Shown: positions 10,698 through 24,396, numbered from the stretch's first letter. The stretch: DNA of 64,000 nt from Membranipora membranacea (GCA_914767715.1 OU612074.1:3985501-4049500); one strand, 5' to 3'. Program-made: numbers and translations. Notes: generated by a model not told the origin, from the sequence alone.

Positions 10698-13591
10698 TCT
10701 AGCCTCAGCAAGTATAATAATCACAAGTAGTTATAATGGTGCTGGCTTCTTGTTTGCCACAGTAGCAATGACTATGACATGACACTCCCGCTGTTCCCTG
10801 TCCACAGCAATTCAAGCGTGAAAACGAGTGTTTGTCATTTTTTAGGATGCTGTGCTCGCTTGCTCTGTTTATATAAGATTACAATGTAGAAATGATTTCT
10901 TTCTGCAGACATAGCCTTACTTATTTCAGATTTGCCTGAGAGTGGTTCATGCAATTCTCTTGATTTCTTTTACATGTGTTACCAGAACATATGGGCCACA
11001 GTCTAGGCATTTATTCATGTAGTCAGTCAATGGATTTTGCAGATATATTTGATTTAGTGGCTTACATTCTTTTGTGAGATGAGTAAGACAAGGTACACAC
11101 AATACTAGATAGCCCTTACATCAAACAAAGTTTCCTATGACCAACAGTCATTCTAAGCTGACAAAAGGAAGGTGTCAGATTTATGAAATTTGTCATTCAC
11201 AAGCTGAAAACTAGATAAAAACAGCCCAAAAACAGCCTTCTTTTCTCCCTCCCCCTCCAACATAATCTTTTTGTGAACCATGAAAATTATCATTATTACC
11301 AATCACCTCAATCAAGATATTTACTTGAGAACATTTGCTCCAATTTAAGAGGTAAATGTGGCTATAGAGACGGCCCAAAAAGTGTCCAGTTCATAGCGCC
11401 ATATGGACATGTCTCTTCTATACATATGCTAAGCAAAAATTACCCAACCATCTGCATGAATGATGGGGCCTTTATTTTAGATTGAGCTTAGCGTTATAAC
11501 ATGAAAACTCAGGTCCATACTCTAGTACTCAACTACATCAGTGAAACTCCACCCATAATCTCAGCTATCATATAGTTAACCTACCAGGCGTTTAGTCGCT
11601 GGCAAAATAGTAAGTGGTAAGATCACCACAGTTGCATTTATATCACCTTCCCTTGGTAGTCAAACTATCGTTAGTCATGTTTCCCCTCAAACGCTATGAT
11701 AAGGCCAATGTCACTTAGTTGATCCTACAGTGTACTTTATAGTTTTTTACCAATTCTTGCAATAAGATCCTACGATATCCTCTCGAGTAAGATCCATATT
11801 AACTCGATACTCAAAAATTTGAATTCATTTTCAAAGAAACTGATCTGTGCATTGACATAGACTGCACTTATTCAGTAATATTGATAGTCCATGTTTAGAT
11901 GTGCTGAGTAACTGTGGTGCACAAATGGACAAGATCTGATGCCACAAAACAGAAAGCTTCTCCAAGTCACCCACTGCTAACACATTTCAATACTTCTCTC
12001 TAGGAGGCCGTCAAATGCATTTGGATTTTTTATCACCCTGAAGACTGAAATAACTAGATAACACATTTATTTACATGGATCTACTTTAAGACATGCAAAT
12101 ACTAGTTTTTGATGTAAAGAGAACTGTTTATCTGAGTAAGTCTTGTGTGTCAAAACATCTTAAAGTTTGTAAAGATTGCTAAAAAAAACCCTCAAAACTC
12201 AAAATCACTTGTTTGTAATCATCACATGATTTTGATTTTTACATCATTGAGATGCCTGAAATGTCTAGATCTAAAATATTTTTATTTGAAGTTTCAGTGA
12301 AATTTGGAAATACATAATTTTCATGAAAAACAAACAGGCTACCTGTGTAAATTTTGAATTTCCTATTGAAATTCTATTGAAAGCCACTAATCATAAAGCT
12401 CATAATTGAAGCGTAACACTTGTTTTCATGCGCCCGCTTGCCTATTCAACTGAAGACCGCAGTTTGATAGGAGTGTCATATCTTAGTATTTATAATCTTT
12501 GACAGTAGTACTAGGGGCATAACACATCACATCACAATGATTATCATGTCCAACTTGATATAATCGCTGATGCTTGACATCTCAACTATAATAAACTCCA
12601 AATAGCCATCATAACATCGAAAGCCTTAGATCCGAGAATGCTGTATTGTCAATCAAGCTTTGTCATGTGTCCATAAAAGAGTTGTCGGATGACAAGGCTA
12701 TTGTCAGTCATTGCTGGCTGGCTGCATGTTAAGTCTTTACCAAATGATTTTATTTGCGATAAATTATGACAAAGCTAGGAATGACTGAAGGCTTAGCTTG
12801 GGCAGAAGAAACGCTTTAACTTGAACATGGTTGCTCTGCAGTTACATTTACAAGGAAGCATAAGATTCCATCTTCCGGGGAACAGAAAACAAACACCTGG
12901 TTTTGATTTGTTTTAGAAGGTTTATTGATGATGTCTGTATCAGACCTAACTGACATGACTGCCCTTTTATTCTATGAGGTTTGATATAGGCTATGCTTAA
13001 AGTTGTTAAGAGGCTTTTACACTACTTGAAATGCCATAAATGTTGAATCATTTATGCATGAATCCCTTTATCTCTTTATGACTTACCCTTTATCTACTGA
13101 ATAAGGAATTTGTACATCATTCCCAAGATGCAACTTTATGGTTTTATGGTTTGATAATAAAACCTCAACAGGATACCATAGGAACCATTAGCATACAGTA
13201 GGATGCGATATTACACCTTGCATTGCGTCACGGCAATTGTATTTTCATCACTAGAATTATATGCAGTTTGTAAACTCAAATCCTGGGTTATGGACAAGAG
13301 ACCTTGACAGTGGGTCGATGATAGTGCAGTTGAAAATTTACAGAATTTAATATCGCTTTGTGACCCAGCGGCTTATTGTTAATGGCCATGGTTATATAAT
13401 AAATGGGTTTCCCTAAAAAATTCAAGTCAAATTATAATTGGCCTCAATATACTTTGGTAATTCCATATCCAGATATGCATAATGGGAACCGTTAAACTCT
13501 TAAATTTTATTGAATCTGTTATTGTATACTCTCTGAAAGAGAAGTCTCCAAAGTGCCACATCCTGCAAGACAATGGCAAACAGTGGCATTT

Positions 13592-13645
13592 CTTGACAAG
13601 CATTGCTGGAAGGAGAGGGGAACCCCTCCGACAAAGCTTGTCAAG
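13592..13645. repeat. 54-bp hairpin
   Basis: CTTGACAAGC at the left pairs with GCTTGTCAAG at the right, and a second stem of GGAG/GGGG against CCCCTCC sits near the loop. No gene context. Confidence 0.6.
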
Positions 13646-14747
13646 TCAGGGTAAGGGACCAGCAGATGAAATTTTTTGAGATATCGTGATTTGCTTGTAT
13701 AGTAATGAAATAAATTTTAAAAAATTGCAGCTCAACTATGCCTGGGTACCCAAAGACTATTATCCTACCTGCTTCTGCCTATCTAGCCAGCAAGTTAAGC
13801 AGTATCTATCTATTGTACCTATACATACAGTGGGCTGCCTATACTATCTATTCAGGGGTATGGAGGAGGGTCAATGAATAAAATAATAAAGAGCTGAGAA
13901 GATCTGCTGTAGCCATAGCCTACTTATTATCCATATTGATAAATAAATCTAACATGGTCAGCCAGCGCCTATATCATAGATATATATTATATATAAGACA
14001 AAACATTCTCATGGCACACAGTATTGTCTAGGAACACAGGTTTTTGTTTCCATTGATCAAAATGAAATTAACTCAATAAACACGCTCAGGGCTCTCAAAT
14101 GGTTGTTCATGTGCATCTGTTTGTAATCAAGGTTCATTAACGTTCAACCAGGGAGAATGGATGAACTTTCTACCATACCATTTTATTTCATAAGTGGGAT
14201 GTAGAAAACATGTTATGAGTCGTTCTATTTTACTTTGTGAGGAAACAACTCCCAACAAAATGAAAATTTAAAAATTACAAGGTGCATGGTATGTAAAACA
14301 AGTTTGACTTTATTTATCTGGGAAATCCAAACAGTTGCATCATGGGAAGGCTGTGCAATTTGATGGATTAAGGCCATGTCAGCAAGAGGAAAAAATATAG
14401 CACTCAATCCAACTGTGTCAATACCTTTTGAAGACTTCAGCCATTGGCTAAATCAAACATTAAGGTACATTAGAAATTGGAATATCACTATATCTACTAG
14501 ATAGTGATTAGCATCCCTTTTATGACAGCATTAATGGATTCTGAGGTAACAACAAACAGCCCTAGGATGTGAAAAAATGATTCAAATAACCTGAAAAATA
14601 CTCAACAATTATCCATAGCACAATATATAATGTTGATATTCAATTCCCCACCGTGTTTTGAAGTTTGTATGCTCCTTTCTACTTCTCGCAACATATCATC
14701 ATCACCAATTTGCATCAAATGAGAAGACAACTTCGTATTTTTGTTGA

Positions 14748-14922
14748 GTTGCGACATTTGCGACGTTAGTGGGTTCGAACTTCGAGCTATTGCGGCGTTA
14801 GTAATAATTGCGACGTTAGTGGGTTTGCGACGCTTTAAAAACCCTTCGTTGCGACGTTTTTTGGATTGCGACTTTAGTGGAACGCTAGATTGCGACGTTT
14901 TGACGTTTGCGACGTTTGTGGG
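14748..14922. repeat. Degenerate GCGACGTTAGTGGGTT minisatellite
   Basis: About eight irregular copies of TTGCGACGTT(A/T)GTGG with varying spacers. It is unusually rich in CpG for this AT-rich window. An 87-codon ORF across it is not supported. Confidence 0.7.
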
Positions 14923-15064
14923 TTCAACAAGGTTCTATAGGCTTATGAGTCTCTGTTTTTGTCACAAAATGCCAGAAAATAATAACCTAATAGGTAATAT
15001 TTAGACTTGTGTTTTTAAATCAACCGTTCTGACGTTGTGCATAACATACAGTTTAGTCAGCAGC

Positions 15065-15360
15065 TAACACTGAATACGTTAGCCTGGGATTCAGGTCAAC
15101 AATGAGGCCATATTTGTATCAGGGTCCACCCTCCCTGTCTGTATTATTGGTGATGTTTGATATTGCTTCTGTGGTGTTATCTACTCATGTATCAATATTA
15201 TTGCACCTTTATAAATGGACCCGTGCTTGTGTTTTGCTTTGATTGGCTGATGGGTTTTGGTTTGTTGTTGTGTGGAGCCATCTACTCATGTTGGGTCACC
15301 AACAAACCGACACACTTAACCTGAGTAGATAACTCCAAGTTGATGGACTGAATCCCAGTC
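15065..15360. mobile_element. Possible small foldback element
   Basis: CTGGGATTCAG near 15084 is inverted as CTGAATCCCAG near 15348, and GTTATCTACTCATG near 15177 pairs with GAGTAGATAACTC near 15323. Pairing is patchy, so the limits are approximate. Confidence 0.45.
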
Positions 15361-17544
15361 TATGCAGATGTGTGACCTTTTGTTTTACATGATGATAGAA
15401 TCTCACACTAGCAGGACAACCGGAAAAGGAAGTAAGAGTTTATCAAGTTCACAGAGAGAGTAAACTCCAATGTATAAAAAATGATCCGCCTGAAAATTTG
15501 CCATTTTCTCCCTTTATCATGCTGTGTCTTGGTATGATATAATCTAGTGTGAGCCCCCCAGACTTTTGTCCCTCGCACGACGGCCCCCCCCCCCCCCCCG
15601 GCGCGGGAATATAATCTAAATGCTTTAATCTAAGTGGTTGATATCACAATTAAAAACTTTCAACAAGATTTGCTGATTTGATTTTGCTGAGCATTGCAAT
15701 AGATATTTTTACCCTTTGGCATTATATTTTTAAACGAAATTGAATTGAGACTTATACCAAATTTGTTGGTTATTGGAGTTAACATCCAATCTAGTGTTGA
15801 GACCAGAGCATTGTTGAGATGATAATTAATGCAATGAACTTCCTTCAGTTCATTGATTAATGTCAATGAAAGTGACTAAAAAGGAGAAAAAAAGCCAAGG
15901 CGTCCTTAAAACATTTTTACATATTGTTGCGACTTATGAGCACAACACCTTTGTTTATAGACAGGTTGTGTCATTGTGACCGGAAGCATGGAATGATAAA
16001 AGATGCAAGAGCTTCCCGGTTTGCAGAACGTATAACATTTTACATGAACTTCATCATTTACGCGTCTACAGTAGAGGTCGTTATTTTTATTGCTGTGAGG
16101 GTGCAACTCCGAATCACGTCAATTTTAAAACTGGCTGAAGTCGTAAATATTATATTTGACATAATTTAAGCGCACGGATGGCAGCAAGTGCGAGTTTGCG
16201 ACATGTCATTATCACACATTCCGTTTCCTGTTTGATGATGTAATGCCACAAATTTGCTCATGCTGTTTGCTGTCTGAGCACATAGACTTATTTATGTAAC
16301 ACCACATAAACTTCATTAGTTGGATAGTGAGATTTTAAAATATGAGATTGATAAACTGGTATATTGAAAAGTGGTCAGTGTAAGTACTAAAAATAGGAAA
16401 TCCAGTGATGCTACAATTCAGGTTCCACAGATACCAGGTGGTGCAATTATATGTTCAAACAAATGTACCAAGTAGCTTCCATGGTATATAGCAATCACCG
16501 GAATAAACTGCGAACAGCATATCACAGAAGATATCAATCAAGGAAAAAAAACCGAAAGATCCATTACAACACACCGCAAAAAATAGACATCTGAGCTATA
16601 AAAAAAAAAGAGAGAGTAAAGACTGAGGGCTAAATAGCGATAAACAATGACAGACCGGACTACTATAACATAACCCCAATATTGACATTAATTAAGTTAT
16701 GAGGAAATGATGGTCAGCAAAGACCTGCATATTTTAGAACAACCAAGGCTTTTTTGTTAATTAACCAATCAGAACCCTACATTTCTTACCCCTTCACAAC
16801 TATAAAAGAGGGCCAAGGTCAGATTTTCCTATATGAGTGAATAGTAGAGGTAGAGGACTGGTGCCAACAAGAACCCAGATAAACTGCAAAAAACGAAGTA
16901 CGCACATTGACGTGGACTCATTGAGATTATTATCGTGAATTATCGATGGCAATACTCACTTGCGATCGAAATTATCGAAGGAATTAATTTGATATACTGC
17001 AAAGAGCGCAAAAATTAAGCGGCAGCACTCATAACAAGTGGATACATTGATGCAATATTGTGATTACCGACTCAGTGGCAGATATCTTATCAAATTTGAG
17101 AATCACAGGTTGAATTACCGCTAAATACTGTTGAGTAAGACATATACGGCACTATTCATATATCTTTGCGATTTAGATTAAGTTAGGAGCTTTAAGATTA
17201 TCCTGTATTCAAAGGAGTTGTCGGCTTTTTGATTCAGATAAGATAACTCTAATCTGAGAAACAGTTAGTTCAACTTTAAATATAAACTTGAGTATAACTA
17301 CAAGTCTGAGTGTCCGCGGACTGCCCCCCCCCCACATGCAGGTTAAATTGAGTTGGAGTCTATAGCGGAGTTAACATTGTGCTAAGAGGCCTGTGATTCT
17401 GATAAACCACATTGATTGCCTGATGAGGCTTACAGGCACTATACAAAGAACAAATATATACTCAGAATATACTCAGACTTGGAGTGAGATACATATAACA
17501 TCGGATCACAGTTATATAGGGTGTGATCGTTGAAGGCATCAAAA

Positions 17545-17584
<40 letters not shown>

Positions 17585-18272
17585 CTACGGTTAATCTTGA
17601 TTTTGTGGTGCAAGAGTATCGTCTCAAACTCATCAAGAGTTTTCTGTTAGAACAAGGCAGGGGTCTTAACGGGTTATCGGCAGGAACCTGTCTTTGAACG
17701 GCTTGGAGACGTATTCTCCTGAGTCCAAGGAAGGTCAGACTCAACAACAACCCCAAGTAAGTTTGCCTTGTGTGGCTGTGGGAACCAGCTGTTGGTCACT
17801 AGAAATTGTTGTTTAAATACTTTTAAGTACCGGACTTACCATTTGACATCACGCATTTAATAGATTCGAACTGCCTGATCTCATCTTTCAGTGTTCAAGG
17901 AAGAGACAACTCCAAAGAAGAAATACAAATAGGTAATTCACCAACAATTATTATTGAGAAATAGCCACAAAATTCAAAACAGGATGGTTGTGTAACCCAC
18001 CTATAAAGGAGGTTACGTACCGTTTCCGTTCCTCACAAAGGTAGGGCAGGCAACGTGTTGGAAGCAGGGAATGTTTGATCACGGTATTCAACAATGTTGC
18101 ACTGGCAGCAGTCTGAGCACTTAGACTACCCGAGAGTATGAGTATACACCTGGGGTTGAACTTCGGTAGTTGGCATCACTGGTTATAATTTTCACAAAAC
18201 TTCATGTCTTTATTTTATGCTCATATACCATAGAGAGCGAATATAAGCTTAAGTTGAGTTAGTTAGGGGTAA

Positions 18273-18339
18273 GCCAATGTGATGGAACTGATTGGTGGGT
18301 GGGGAAAAGACCACCAACCAATCATAGCCGACACATTGG
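18273..18339. repeat. CCAAT-type hairpin repeat, copy 3
   Basis: GCCAATGTG ... CTGATTGGTGG pairs with CCACCAACCAATCA ... CACATTGG. The copy is flanked by direct repeats TTAGTTAGGGGT on both sides, which may mark duplication of the target or of a larger unit. Confidence 0.75.
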
Positions 18340-18503
18340 TTAGTTAGGGGTTAGCAGGGGCTAACACTAAGTTTTGGCTTCTAGTTTTGGCCAAATTGTA
18401 TTCTTACAAATACTATAGGTATAAATGTCAACTAGCCATTTATTCAGAGGTGGATACTCTAAACTGGTTAGACTACCCCATTAAACAACTGCTGACACTC
18501 ATG

Positions 18504-18826
18504 CAAATTTGTGCTCATTGAATTCTGCATAGCTCCAAGATAATTAATTGAGACTTAAATCTCATAATTGTCACCTAATGGACAAATAATTTGCACAAAC
18601 TGATCTTCAAAATCAGGGCATGAAATCTATACCACCAGCTTATGACGTGTACAGTGTACATTAGTAAGACAGTAACTACGTCACCAGATGCCGGTAGATA
18701 ATTAATTTCATACCCTAATTTTGCAATCAGTTTGTGCAAATTATTTGCTCATTAGGTGGCAATGCTGAGATTGCAGCCTCATTTTATTAGTTTTGAGCTA
18801 CACAGAATTCTATAAGCACACATTTG
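18504..18826. mobile_element. Foldback (MITE-like) element
   Basis: Ends CAAATTTGTGCTC and its near complement AGCACACATTTG. The internal blocks CACCTAATGGACAAATAATT and AATTATTTGCTCATTAGGTG pair, as do TTTGCACAAACTGAT and ATCAGTTTGTGCAAA. The arms are roughly 150 bp with a short spacer. No coding capacity. Confidence 0.75.
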
Positions 18827-20543
18827 GCTGTGTGGCAGCAGTGGTTTAAGCCCAGTGGACTTACATACATGCGCCTCAGTCTACAGACATACCTGATAAC
18901 AGTGAGCTCTGACTTGTGTGACATTTTATGGGGTAAGCAGCTCACCACACTGGGCTTGTGGGATATTACATATATACAGCAGTCGTCTACGCTCATCTCT
19001 ACAAAAAGAATTATTACATCAGCTATTATATGTTAACATGCCATGTCGCGTCTCAAATGATATTATCAGCAAGTAGAAAAAAAGGACCTTATTTCACCCG
19101 ATGTTTTGGCTTAATTTTAAAAAATTACATTACAATGTGACGCAATGGATGAAAAATTTTCTGAATATGATTCATAGCAAGATGGATAGTCAATATTTTG
19201 CAGGAATTTAGCTTCAATATTAACCCCCCCCCCCTAAACTGCAACCCAAGAATCAGTGTTAATTCAGTGATCCGGTAATAATATGACAGATACATGTCGA
19301 ATGGTGTTTCAAAGAGGATAAGACCCAAATAGTATTTCTTAGTTTTGATTTGTGTATCACTACCAGGTGGCAACAAGATGACCAGATCATAGATGGAAAG
19401 ACACAATTATAAACTTTTAGAAAACCTCAATAAATAAACAATTAGGAAGGATCTCCAATTGATATTTATCCGTATATTGTCAGTTGTTTATTATAACCTT
19501 ATCAAAAAACATGGCTGTGTCAAGGATAAGGAAAAACATCCCAATTTTATAACTCTTAACTTCTCAAAAGGGTAGGAACTGGCATTGGATTAAGATCCAA
19601 CATTGGCCTGAAACCCAGGCTAGGCAGAAACTTGTATCAGCATAACGGATGAAAATACACTCTGATTAAAACCTATTGGCTATGTAAAATTAATTGACCA
19701 CATGGATCTTGGCATCTGATATTGTTGACTTCTTGTAAATATATATATATATATATAATGATAATAAGATATAAATATAGAAATATATACATTACAAAGT
19801 GATACTAAAATAAAATGTAGAACCCTACTATAACATAACTACTATAACGTATACAATAACATAGCTACGATGAGGCTTACTTCATATATTGTAGCGAGCT
19901 CGCCCAGCGGCAGTTTGGTCTGGTTTATCCGACTTCCTGGTTAAGGGATCAGCACAGACAGGTCTGTATAAGAGCAGAATTTTGTCGTATACTATCTCTG
20001 TCCCGATCAACATAAGAAATCATCAGGGATAGAGTGACACATAAACGTCCTAATATCTCTTGCTATTGTGACTCTGAGTATTGAATAGGGGCATGCTAAT
20101 TAGTGCCATCAACCTAATCTTTTTTTAGGGATGATGAGATGTTGCACTCGGTTCTTGCGCTATAGTCACTGCCAGGCGATTGGTGCCACAATAGTTGTGG
20201 GCTTGAGTCCCACTGGGGAAGCTTTCGAGGTTGATTGCTCCAGCTTCTAGCACTCTAGGGTGTATACCTCACCTCACTGGCTATTGTGAGTTTGATCACG
20301 TTTGCTTGCATATTCTGAATTTCTCCACCCTCTACTACAAATAGGGGAGCAACTCCGAATGTCAGAAGTCGGGATTCAAACTTGATGTAATATTTCAAAG
20401 ATCTTTTCGATAGTAAAGTTTCTCAATATATTTGACCTGTCCCAGCATGCAGCATTCTCAATAAGTTAGCGCTGCTAGGACATTGCATCAGAACCAACAA
20501 TACTTTTAGTATCAGTAAACCTTGGTATTTACCTATTTTATAT

Positions 20544-20806
20544 CAGGGGCGTAGTTTAGGAAAAATGGTAGGGGAGGCGCAGGGGGTGTCAAGTAGCACC
20601 AGGTTGGATATTGTATGCCCCTCCTGTGGAGTCTGGGGTCAATCCCCAGCCTCCAAAGCGTTTTAATGATAAATAGCATATGGAAGTCCCTAATGAGCTG
20701 ATTCTGACATGGAATATGCAATTATGGCATTTTTAGACCAACCATTGAGCATTCTAGGTGAGGCCGAGCGTCCCTGCGTCCCTGTCTCCCCAGAACTACG
20801 GGCCTG
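20544..20806. mobile_element. Short element with CAGGGGCGTAG-type ends, copy A
   Basis: Begins CAGGGGCGTAGTTTAGG and ends CTACGGGCCTG, an imperfect terminal inverted repeat typical in form of hAT-type non-autonomous elements. The interior matches the element at 31995-32223. No clean 8-bp target duplication remains. Confidence 0.6.
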
Positions 20807-21967
20807 TATATTCTCTGGGAATATATACAATACAATCTCACGAGATTTAGGAATAAAGAGAGTTGTCCGAAACGTGTGCCTTGTGGCTCAAGACGGTCTT
20901 GGCGTCACCTCAAGACAAAGAAGCTATTACATGACGATGTATATAGATCGAATTGGGTTTGTGGTGCGAAGTTGCAACTTTCATGTTTAACTCCAATGTG
21001 TTGTATATGTAGAGATATTAAATTTATAAACAAGACCCTACCCATTCTCAAATATGGACATAAAATGAATATGGCCTTGACACCCGTTGTTTACTTCATT
21101 GTCAACATTGAATCACCTTGGCCATTTCTATTTTAGAAAAACCCCTTCTCCCATCACCTGAATATCAGCAGTAAGTAACTGCAAATCTGCAATGACAATT
21201 AGTCAACTATATATACAGCCCAGTGAGAGCCTTGTTCTCTGTGAGGTGAGCTAACTTAACGAACAAACAATTTGAGAACAAACGCTTCGCTCTTTCAAAC
21301 CAGTAAAAACTTTGTCTGATTGACTTTACAATCGATCTGTGAGTAGATTGAATTGTCAGTAAAACAAAAACTGATTGTTTATTCAGAGACATCTCAGCGG
21401 TCTGCGGAGTCTTTTTTAAGCGACTGAGGGAAGAATCGCTGATTACAAGAATAACCTCTCCGAATATGTACATGTAGTAAAAGGGCACCTGATATGAAAG
21501 TTCAATATTCAGAGCAAAGGACACCTGTTGTATGCACTCACCATTCTGACACCCTGTACATTGATTTGACACTGCAGGCTGATCCACACATCATCCTATA
21601 GATTAGATGAGTAGATTGTAGCTCAGCTATGCAGCTCAACAAAAGAGCACATGGGTTTATGTTCATAAAAGTTTTTAAGACAATAGACTAGCAGGGAAAG
21701 GTATACATACCTGGCTCTGCAACAAAATCTACCAGATGCAATATAGATAATAGTGGTCCTGACTGCGTTCTCCAAAGCTTACTGAACTCTAGCTCAAATC
21801 TGTTGCATCTAAATATATTGCCATTCTTATTATTGACAAAAACCTCTGTAACAGGTTGACATAAACATTTTGATTCACAATATCCAATTACTCAGCTACA
21901 AAAGAAAAAACAAGCTTAGTGCAGCTTTGAACATTGTATTGAGTGAATATATTGGCTTGCTGTATTA

Positions 21968-24260
21968 TAGTCCAGTGGCGGCCTACCAAAAATGTGGCTA
22001 CAAATACAACTTCATTTACGAAATTGGATGGATTAATTCTAAGAGTTGATTCTAGGACAGTTTTTTGAGGCGGTCGCAATGGTGATGATGTACCTTACAC
22101 CAAGTTGCACAATAGGCAGCAAATTGCCAAAAAATGGCCAAAATTGCTGTTTTTTTGAAAATTCAAAGGTCTTTCCTGTGCTCACCTTACAAGTTGGGCT
22201 ACTCAAACTCTGCAATCAGATTCATACATACCTCGGTCAGTTTTTGGTATAATATTAGCATGATATCTCAAATATTGAGTGAATGACCATGTAACCGTGG
22301 GAGTTGCGCTTGGCGTTAGGGGTCTGGTAATCGGTGTTATAGCATTGGCAAAGCCCACCATTGTTCTAAAACTGCGTTCATGATGTTTTTACTGCTTTAT
22401 CTAACAAGCTTTCTTTCTAACTTTGAGTCATCGCTTTCAATACAATGGTGAAAGCTTTTTCTCCAATTTAAAGCTTGTCACCTTTTCAACCATTTACTGT
22501 CACTAGTCACCCAGACATTGGAAAGGATACATCTTTTAGCCAAGAGCTCTAATCAATATTGTAAGTGGTTCTTACTTTTATATTCCTACAGTTTGATAAC
22601 TTACTGATACATGCATTACATTTCATCTCATTACATTACATGTGGACATTGTTTTCTGTGGTATCAGATATTCATTTCAGTTGCATTCTTCAGACATACT
22701 ATTATAATTTTGGCATTCTTATTTTAGCTAGATGTAATCCCGACTAGTCACCATTCATAATTGCTCACTATTGCTCACTATCGGATTTTCTATTCCCCCA
22801 TAATGTGTGAGTTTTGTATCAATTGTTATGTTCAAAGTTAATTTTGTGTCTATGTAATACCATAACTTTTCCATACAATGCCATTATGATCTCGTCTTTG
22901 CATAATCTCAAACTTGTTGCAAACGATTATACCTTTCAAACATGTCTTATAACGAATCAATCCATGTTACAGGATTACCAGATTATTGGAGTAAATAAAA
23001 TTCTTTGCACTCTTACACCTGCGTCATTCACGGGATAAAACGGAAGTATCCGATACAGACCAACCTTATAAAAAGTGATAACCCCGCAAAAAAGGAAAAG
23101 TGATCAAAAAATGATGATATGGTTTCAAAACATCCAAAACCGGAAAGAGCATGTCATAATTAGTGGATCTACAAGTTTACATGGGTCTGCTATCATAAAT
23201 AGCTGAGATGTGGCCGACAACGGTTGCAATACCCCCTTATATCACCTGTAACCACTGAATTAGATTCTTCTCTTAGAATGGAAATAGTATCATAGCGTTA
23301 TACGGTTAGGACACTAAACACAGGGACCCATCTGACTGTTATCTGATTGGCTGTCCCTAGTAGCATGAATAATTAGCCTGAAAAATTGTCTTGTTTACAA
23401 AATTGCAAACAGTATACCCCATACAGTGTCGATGATTAGGGCATTTCTAGATTGCTACTAGGGACTGGCTATTTTTGCAAGCCCTTTGTTTTGCAAAAGA
23501 AAGCTAATAATGCTATTCCAGATATGGAATTCAATGCCTGTAACTATCATTGAAACAACACTACTTTTTCAATTTTGCAGGCGCCTCAAAAACTGACTTT
23601 GACTGTTCGTAACGATCTGATTTTTTTATGGTGGTTTTGTATTGACTCAATCAATAACCAGCACTACGCACCTTTTTGATGATACTTGAAGGAGTTTTGG
23701 TTTTGCTTTACACGCTATATAACCTTATACAGACGCTTTTTATGATATTATAAAAGAAATCAAAGAATATGCACTTTTTGAAAACCGACACACTCAGAGC
23801 ATTAAAAACTGGTCTTAAGCGATGGGAGCGTCAATACACAGTCACCATAAAAAGATCAGACGAACATTCGAAGCCTGTTTTTAAGGCAGCAGAATAATTG
23901 AAAAAGTAGTTTCGCTTTAATGATAGTTATTCACAGGTGATAAAAGGGGTATCGAAACCGTTGTTGGCCACATCTCGGCTTTTTATGATAGCGGACCCAT
24001 GTAAAATTGTAGATCCACTAATAATGACATGCTCTTTCTGATTTAGGATGTTCTGAAACCATATCATAATTTTTTGATCACTCTCCCTTCTACCGGCAGT
24101 GTTTTTGGCAATTAGCGGCCGATGGTGCAACTTGGTGTAAGGTACAATATTACCATTGCGATCAGCATAAAAAAAACTGTACCAGAAACAACTGACAAAC
24201 CTTATCCATCCAAAAGTGAAAATGGAAGTGATAACATAGGAGGGGGCTGCCACCGGACTA
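21968..24260. repeat. Inverted duplication carrying coding-like sequence
   Basis: Left blocks 21968-22140, 23085-23250 and 23537-23655 match, in inverse order and orientation, right blocks about 24110-24260, 23930-24095 and 23830-23935. The left copy is split by a 284-bp hAT-like insertion (23253-23536) and an unexplained 0.94 kb stretch (22141-23084), which could be another insertion or an intron. Both copies share short peptides such as VPYTKLH and EHVIISGST when read on opposite strands, so the repeat once contained coding sequence. Confidence 0.65.
23253..23536. mobile_element. 284-bp hAT-like non-autonomous element
   Basis: It interrupts the left arm of the inverted duplication. An 8-bp direct repeat CCTGTAAC flanks it (23245-23252 and 23537-23544). 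The ends CACTGAATTA and, inverted, CATTGAATTC form a short imperfect terminal repeat. The uninterrupted right arm gives an approximate empty-site comparison. Eight-base duplications are the hallmark of hAT transposition. Confidence 0.75.
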
Positions 24261-24322
24261 TTAGTGCTTAGCAACAGGTAAACAAAAGAGCAGTCAACGA
24301 GCTCAGTGACAAAAAATATCAC
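23927..24322 (-). pseudogene. Coding-like remnant in right arm of inverted duplication
   Basis: An open frame of 131 codons with no early ATG: the first ATG comes only late, at the Met of KIMIW. Part of it is similar at peptide level to the opposite arm, where the matching frame has an in-frame TGA. The N-terminal part has hydrophobic, membrane-like segments. I do not recognise the family. It is most likely a decayed gene or transposon ORF duplicated in inverted orientation. Confidence 0.4.
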
Positions 24323-24396
24323 TCTATCTCTGAAGCATTAGATGCACTGTAACTGCGCATAGTTGGACTTCAATATCCCAGAAACAATCTGCGAAA

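Larger units (their letters stand above)
10698..16700. other. Gene-poor intergenic region
   Basis: The part next to 10697 should contain the promoter of the ankyrin-cGLR gene. I see no ORF with domain signals and no convincing exon chain. Notable items are a hairpin (13592-13645), a GCGACGTT-rich repeat (14748-14922), a foldback-like stretch (15065-15360) and a C run (about 15583-15599). Confidence 0.55.
16701..21967. other. Gene-poor intergenic region with repeats
   Basis: No supported coding gene. It contains a TATA-like CTATAAAAGAGG at about 16801, TA tracts at about 17548 and 19740, hairpin copy 3, a foldback element at 18504-18826, and an element with CAGGGGCGTAG ends at 20544-20806. 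A 126-codon minus-strand ORF at 21207-21587 has no domain I recognise and no flanking exons. Confidence 0.5.

Noticed and set aside
16740-16900. TATAAAAG box followed by TGGTGCCAACAAGAACCC, like an LTR and primer-binding site
   Set aside because: No second LTR, no terminal TG..CA pair and no gag/pol sequence nearby; not enough to call a retroelement.
20160-20300. tRNA-like B-box (GGCTTGAGTCCCAC) suggesting a SINE
   Set aside because: No convincing A box, tail or target duplication.
20709-20990. 93-codon ORF
   Set aside because: It starts inside mobile element copy A and has no domain or codon signal.
21207-21587. 126-codon minus-strand ORF with a CxxC-like start
   Set aside because: No recognisable family and no supporting exons; chance length for this composition.
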